Source: Halorubrum cibi (GTDB taxonomy: Archaea; Halobacteriota; Halobacteria; Halobacteriales; Haloferacaceae). Taken from it: 64,000 nt of DNA. Of the stretch, positions 61,594 to 64,000 are shown in pieces (position 1 is the stretch's first letter; the number at the start of each line of letters is the position of its first letter). Location: positions 248,001 to 312,000 of the forward strand of contig NZ_FXTD01000002.1 in NCBI RefSeq assembly GCF_900182635.1. The letters are read 5' to 3'. The notes under the pieces were generated by a model. The model worked only from the letters and a program-made list of their open reading frames with translations. It searched no databases and was not told the origin of the DNA. The position numbers and the translations under genes are program-made.

Positions 61594-62127
61594 GTGGCGG
61601 ACCCCGCCGACCGCAACTCCGCCGACCGCGACGCTCTCGACCGCAACTCCGCCGACTCCGACTCCGACTCCGCCGACCACGCACCGGTCCCGGAGCGGAT
61701 CGCGATCGAGCCGGCGACGGCCGGCGACCGGCTCGACGCCCTCCGCGTGCTCGACGCGGCGATGTTGGAGACCGACGCCGACGACCTCTCCGCCCGGATC
61801 GACGCCGGGGACGCCCTCGTCGCCCGCTTCGAGCGGACCGGATCCGTGGTCGGGGCGCTGGTCGTGACCCGGCCGGAGCCGGGACGACGCCACGTCGACG
61901 CGGTCGCGGTCCGTCGCGCGCGGCGCGGCCGGGGGATCGGGTCCGCGCTCGTCGCTCGTGCGGTGCGGGACGCGCGAGCGGACCCCGACGCCGACGCGAT
62001 CACCGCGACCTTCGACGCGGATCTGAGGGGGTTCTACGCGGAACTCGGATTCGCGGTCGAGCCGGTCGAGGGAGGTCGGCTCCGCGGCCGGCGGGCGGTT
62101 GGAAGTCCCGACTCGAACGGCGGGTGA
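61594..62127 (+). CDS. GNAT-family N-acetyltransferase
   Basis: 177 residues from the GTG at 61594, 4 bases after the SAMP2-like stop, so probably the same transcript. The first 35 residues are a low-complexity repeat of RNSAD/SDSDSAD type. The GNAT core starts at IAIEPATAGDRLDALRVLDAAM; the acetyl-CoA site is AVRRARRGRGIGSALVARA, and FYAELGFAVEPVEG closes the fold. Substrate unknown. Coupling to samp2 may hint at lysine acetylation that competes with SAMP attachment; this is speculation. Confidence 0.86.
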   Translation: MADPADRNSADRDALDRNSADSDSDSADHAPVPERIAIEPATAGDRLDALRVLDAAMLETDADDLSARIDAGDALVARFERTGSVVGALVVTRPEPGRRHVDAVAVRRARRGRGIGSALVARAVRDARADPDADAITATFDADLRGFYAELGFAVEPVEGGRLRGRRAVGSPDSNGG

Positions 62128-62237
62128 CGGTTCGGTCGCTCCGCTCCGGTTCGCCTCGTACCCTCCCACGTCGTCCCGTACCGATCCGTTTCGCCCACTA
62201 CCGATCCGTTTTATCTCATGCCGAGGGAGCGATCGCC

Positions 62238-62663
62238 ATGGAACGCCCTCGACTCGGAACCGACACGAACGCGGGACTGCTTCTCCGGCGCGGGGGCGCG
62301 CTGGTCGCCGACGCGCTGCTCGTCGCGACGCTGCTCGGGCTCGCCGAACTCGCGTTTCGACTCCTCGTCGGATCTCCCCTTCCGGCGGGGCGGTGGCTCC
62401 TCCCGGTCGCGTACCTCGGCTACTACGTCGCCTTCGAGGGGGCGTTCGGACGAACGCCCGGGAAGCGTCTCCTCGGGCTCGTCGTCCGCGAACGCGACGG
62501 CTCCCCGTGCGGACTCCGGGCGGCGTTCGTCCGGAACCTGCTCCGGGTCGTGGACGGCGCGGTCTTCTACCTCGTCGGGACCGCCGCCGTCGTTCTCACG
62601 GACGGCGACCGACGCGTCGGCGACCACGTCGCGGGGACGCGGGTTGTGCGGTCCGAGGACTAA
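62238..62663 (+). CDS. RDD-family membrane protein
   Basis: 141 residues with TATA box GTTTTATC (62208-62215) about 26 bases before the ATG. The RDD pattern is visible: GLLLRRGGALVADALLVATLLGLAELA (Arg-Asp in the first span), GRTPGKRLLGLVVR in the loop, and LLRVVDGAVFYLVGTAAVVLTDGDRRVGDHVAGT. About three spans. RDD proteins have been linked to ion transport in some halophilic bacteria, but roles vary. Direct repeats (taccgatccgttt) lie upstream at 62179-62191 and 62199-62211. Confidence 0.87.
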   Translation: MERPRLGTDTNAGLLLRRGGALVADALLVATLLGLAELAFRLLVGSPLPAGRWLLPVAYLGYYVAFEGAFGRTPGKRLLGLVVRERDGSPCGLRAAFVRNLLRVVDGAVFYLVGTAAVVLTDGDRRVGDHVAGTRVVRSED

Positions 62664-62705
62664 CCGCGTCGTCGGATCGGAAACAGTGACGTCGGCGACG
62701 ACCGC

Positions 62706-63170
62706 CTACCGCTTCCCGAATCGCTCGTCGAAGAGGGCGACCACCCGCCGTTCGATCTCGTTGCGGATCGGCCGCACCTCCTCGATCGGTCGCTCGCCGG
62801 GGTCCTCGAGGTCCCAGTCGTCGGTGTCGACGCCGGGTAACTCCAGAGTCGAACAGCCCATCGTCGCGACGAAGTCGGACTCCGCGAGCGCGTCCTCCGA
62901 GACGTGCTGCGGGGTACGTCCGTTCACGTCGAGGCCGACCTCGGCGAGCGCCTCGACGACCACGTCGTGTACTTCGTCCGCGGGGGCGGTCCCGCCCGTG
63001 ACGATCTCGACTCGGCCCTCGAGTCCGCGTTCCCTCCGTTCGCGTTCGGCGAACGCGGTCGCCATCTGACTGCGGCCGGCGTTCCGAACGCACATGAACG
63101 TGAGCGTCGTCGGTTCGGTTTCGTCGCCGTTCGATTCCGGGCCGTCGTCCGGGGTGTTGGTGGACGTCAT
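62706..63170 (-). CDS. arsC: Arsenate reductase-like low-molecular-weight phosphatase
   Basis: 154 residues. After an acidic tail, the P-loop CVRNAGRSQM is the ArsC/LMW-phosphatase type (C-x5-R-S). Further motifs are VTGGTAPADEVHDVVVEALAEVGLDV and MGCSTLELPGVDTDDWDLEDP, the latter with the general-acid Asp and late Cys region of thioredoxin-coupled arsenate reductases. It lies 38 bases after phoU. Arsenate resembles phosphate, so linkage with pst-phoU is sensible. A protein-phosphatase role cannot be excluded. Confidence 0.84.
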   Translation of the reverse strand: MTSTNTPDDGPESNGDETEPTTLTFMCVRNAGRSQMATAFAERERRERGLEGRVEIVTGGTAPADEVHDVVVEALAEVGLDVNGRTPQHVSEDALAESDFVATMGCSTLELPGVDTDDWDLEDPGERPIEEVRPIRNEIERRVVALFDERFGKR

Positions 63171-63208
63171 GGTGGATCGGAGTCGCCTCCCGGCGACTCG
63201 GTGGGCTT

Positions 63209-63913
63209 TCAGTAGATCAGCTCGTCGTCGTTCTCGATCATGTACAGCGCGCGGGCCGCGATGTTGACCGCGTGGTCGCCCACGCGCTCAAGGTCGCGGA
63301 CCGCCAGCAGCGCGCGGGAGACCTCGTCGAGCGCGCCCGCCAGCTCCTCGGAGTCCGGGTCCGACTCGCCGCTCCGGTTCGCCTCGACGCGGGCGCGGTC
63401 GGCCTCGAGCAGGTCGCGGACGACCGCCTCGCTGGCCCGTCGGCACCGCTCGTCGAGGTCGTCGTCCCGGGCGGCGACCGCCCGGCAGGCGTCGGGGTCG
63501 CCGGACTCGTAGGCGGCCACCGCGTCGGCGACCATCGTGCCCGCCTCGTCGCCGATCTCGCGGAAGTCGACCGCGGGGTGGAGCCCGCCGTCGTCGCCGC
63601 CGTAGCCCGCGAGGTTGGTCGCGAGGTCGCCGACGCGCTCGAGATCGGTGATGACCTTGAACGAGGCCGCCACCAGCCGGAGGTCGCCCGCGACGGGCTG
63701 TTGGAGCGCGAGAAGCTCCGTACACTCCTCCTCGAGCCCGAGGTAGCGTTCGTTGACCTCGTAGTCGCCCTCGATAACTTCGCTAGCGAGGTCGTCGTCG
63801 CCGGTCTCGGCCGCCTCGAGTGCGGCGTCGTACCGCTCGAGAACGAGATCGCCCATGCCGACGACGCCCGTTCGAAGGTCCTCGAGCCGCTGTTGGTAGT
63901 TCTCTCTGGGCAT
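63209..63913 (-). CDS. phoU: Phosphate-transport regulator PhoU
   Basis: 234 residues. Two repeats of the three-helix PhoU unit: LRTGVVGMGDLVLERYDAALEAAETGD...EGDYEVNERYLGLEEECTELLALQQPVAGDLRLVAASFKVITDLERVGDLATNLAGYG, and a second one ending DEVSRALLAVRDLERVGDHAVNIAARALYMIEND. The E/D-x3-D metal-binding motifs (ITDLERVGD, VRDLERVGD) are intact. PhoU restrains Pst phosphate uptake. Its ATG directly follows the pstB stop with no gap. Confidence 0.95.
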   Translation of the reverse strand: MPRENYQQRLEDLRTGVVGMGDLVLERYDAALEAAETGDDDLASEVIEGDYEVNERYLGLEEECTELLALQQPVAGDLRLVAASFKVITDLERVGDLATNLAGYGGDDGGLHPAVDFREIGDEAGTMVADAVAAYESGDPDACRAVAARDDDLDERCRRASEAVVRDLLEADRARVEANRSGESDPDSEELAGALDEVSRALLAVRDLERVGDHAVNIAARALYMIENDDELIY

Positions 63914-64000
63914 CTATCCGAACTTCCCCGTGATGTAGTCCTCGACGCGCTGCTCTTCGGGATCCTCGAAGATCTTCGCCGTGTCGTCGTACTCGACGAG
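63914..64000 (-). CDS. pstB: PstB, phosphate ABC transporter ATP-binding protein (C-terminal fragment; rest beyond window)
   Basis: Only the last 28 residues are seen, ending LVEYDDTAKIFEDPEEQRVEDYITGKFG before TAG. This matches the conserved C-terminus of PstB (phosphate-importing ATPase), where EYD-T-x-IF-x-P is followed by YITG-x-FG. The stop codon touches the phoU ATG, as in many pst operons. The gene continues past the right edge. Confidence 0.88.
   Translation of the reverse strand, partial: LVEYDDTAKIFEDPEEQRVEDYITGKFG

Overview
The window is chromosomal DNA from a halophilic archaeon of the class Halobacteria, most like Halorubrum. The evidence is a very high G+C content with C/G-ending codons, strongly acidic proteins, TATA boxes lying 25-30 bases before ATG or GTG starts (leaderless transcription), and archaeal or haloarchaeal genes: thermosome, type II GAPDH, pelota, Tsr3, FtsZ2 with CdrS and CdrL, a SAMP-type ubiquitin-like protein, and F420 enzymes. 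No rRNA, transposase, CRISPR array or replication origin was seen. There is one tRNA gene, tRNA-Ser(GGA).

Layout. 1-5 kb: a site-2 protease cut by the window edge, a small membrane protein, a chemotaxis-type transducer, and an F420 gene pair (mer-like, cofE). 5-10.6 kb: tsr3 between two inverted copies of a structured GC-rich intergenic element, then a DUF5518 membrane protein, a Zn/Cd-type P-type ATPase and two hypotheticals. 10.6-14.3 kb: a decaying dipeptide ABC transporter operon (dppA lacks its 5' two thirds, dppD is frameshifted, no dppF follows). 14.3-30.3 kb: amidase, GAPDH, aminopeptidase, beta-propeller protein, nucleoside-recognition membrane protein, MFS transporter, katG with an upstream small ORF, an ornithine cyclodeaminase-family enzyme, pelota, a DUF4013 protein, a hydrolase and small proteins. 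30.3-36.5 kb: zinc-ribbon protein, RidA, tRNA-Ser followed by duplicated tRNA-end sequence, an unusual pseudokinase/solute-binding fusion, and the thermosome. 36.5-45 kb: two-component proteins, alanine dehydrogenase, DHFR, RlmE, and the B12-binding mutase subunit with MeaB.

45-54 kb holds a cell-cycle cluster: ncsA, then ftsZ2-cdrS-cdrL on the minus strand, then a coiled-coil protein, smc and scpA on the plus strand. The spacer before cdrS carries five copies of a 7-bp motif, probably an operator array. 54-64 kb: MTA phosphorylase, an SRPBCC protein, a YeiH-type membrane protein, a malate:quinone oxidoreductase-like flavoprotein, a phosphoribosyltransferase/HD pair, gatB, a SAMP2-like protein with nine residues beyond the diglycine, a GNAT, an RDD protein, and the pstB-phoU-arsC-like phosphate operon running off the right edge.

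The items that most deserve a second look are the pseudokinase-solute-binding fusion (32-34.6 kb), the motif array at cdrS (47.7-47.9 kb), the extended SAMP2, the tRNA-Ser downstream repeats and the inverted elements around tsr3.
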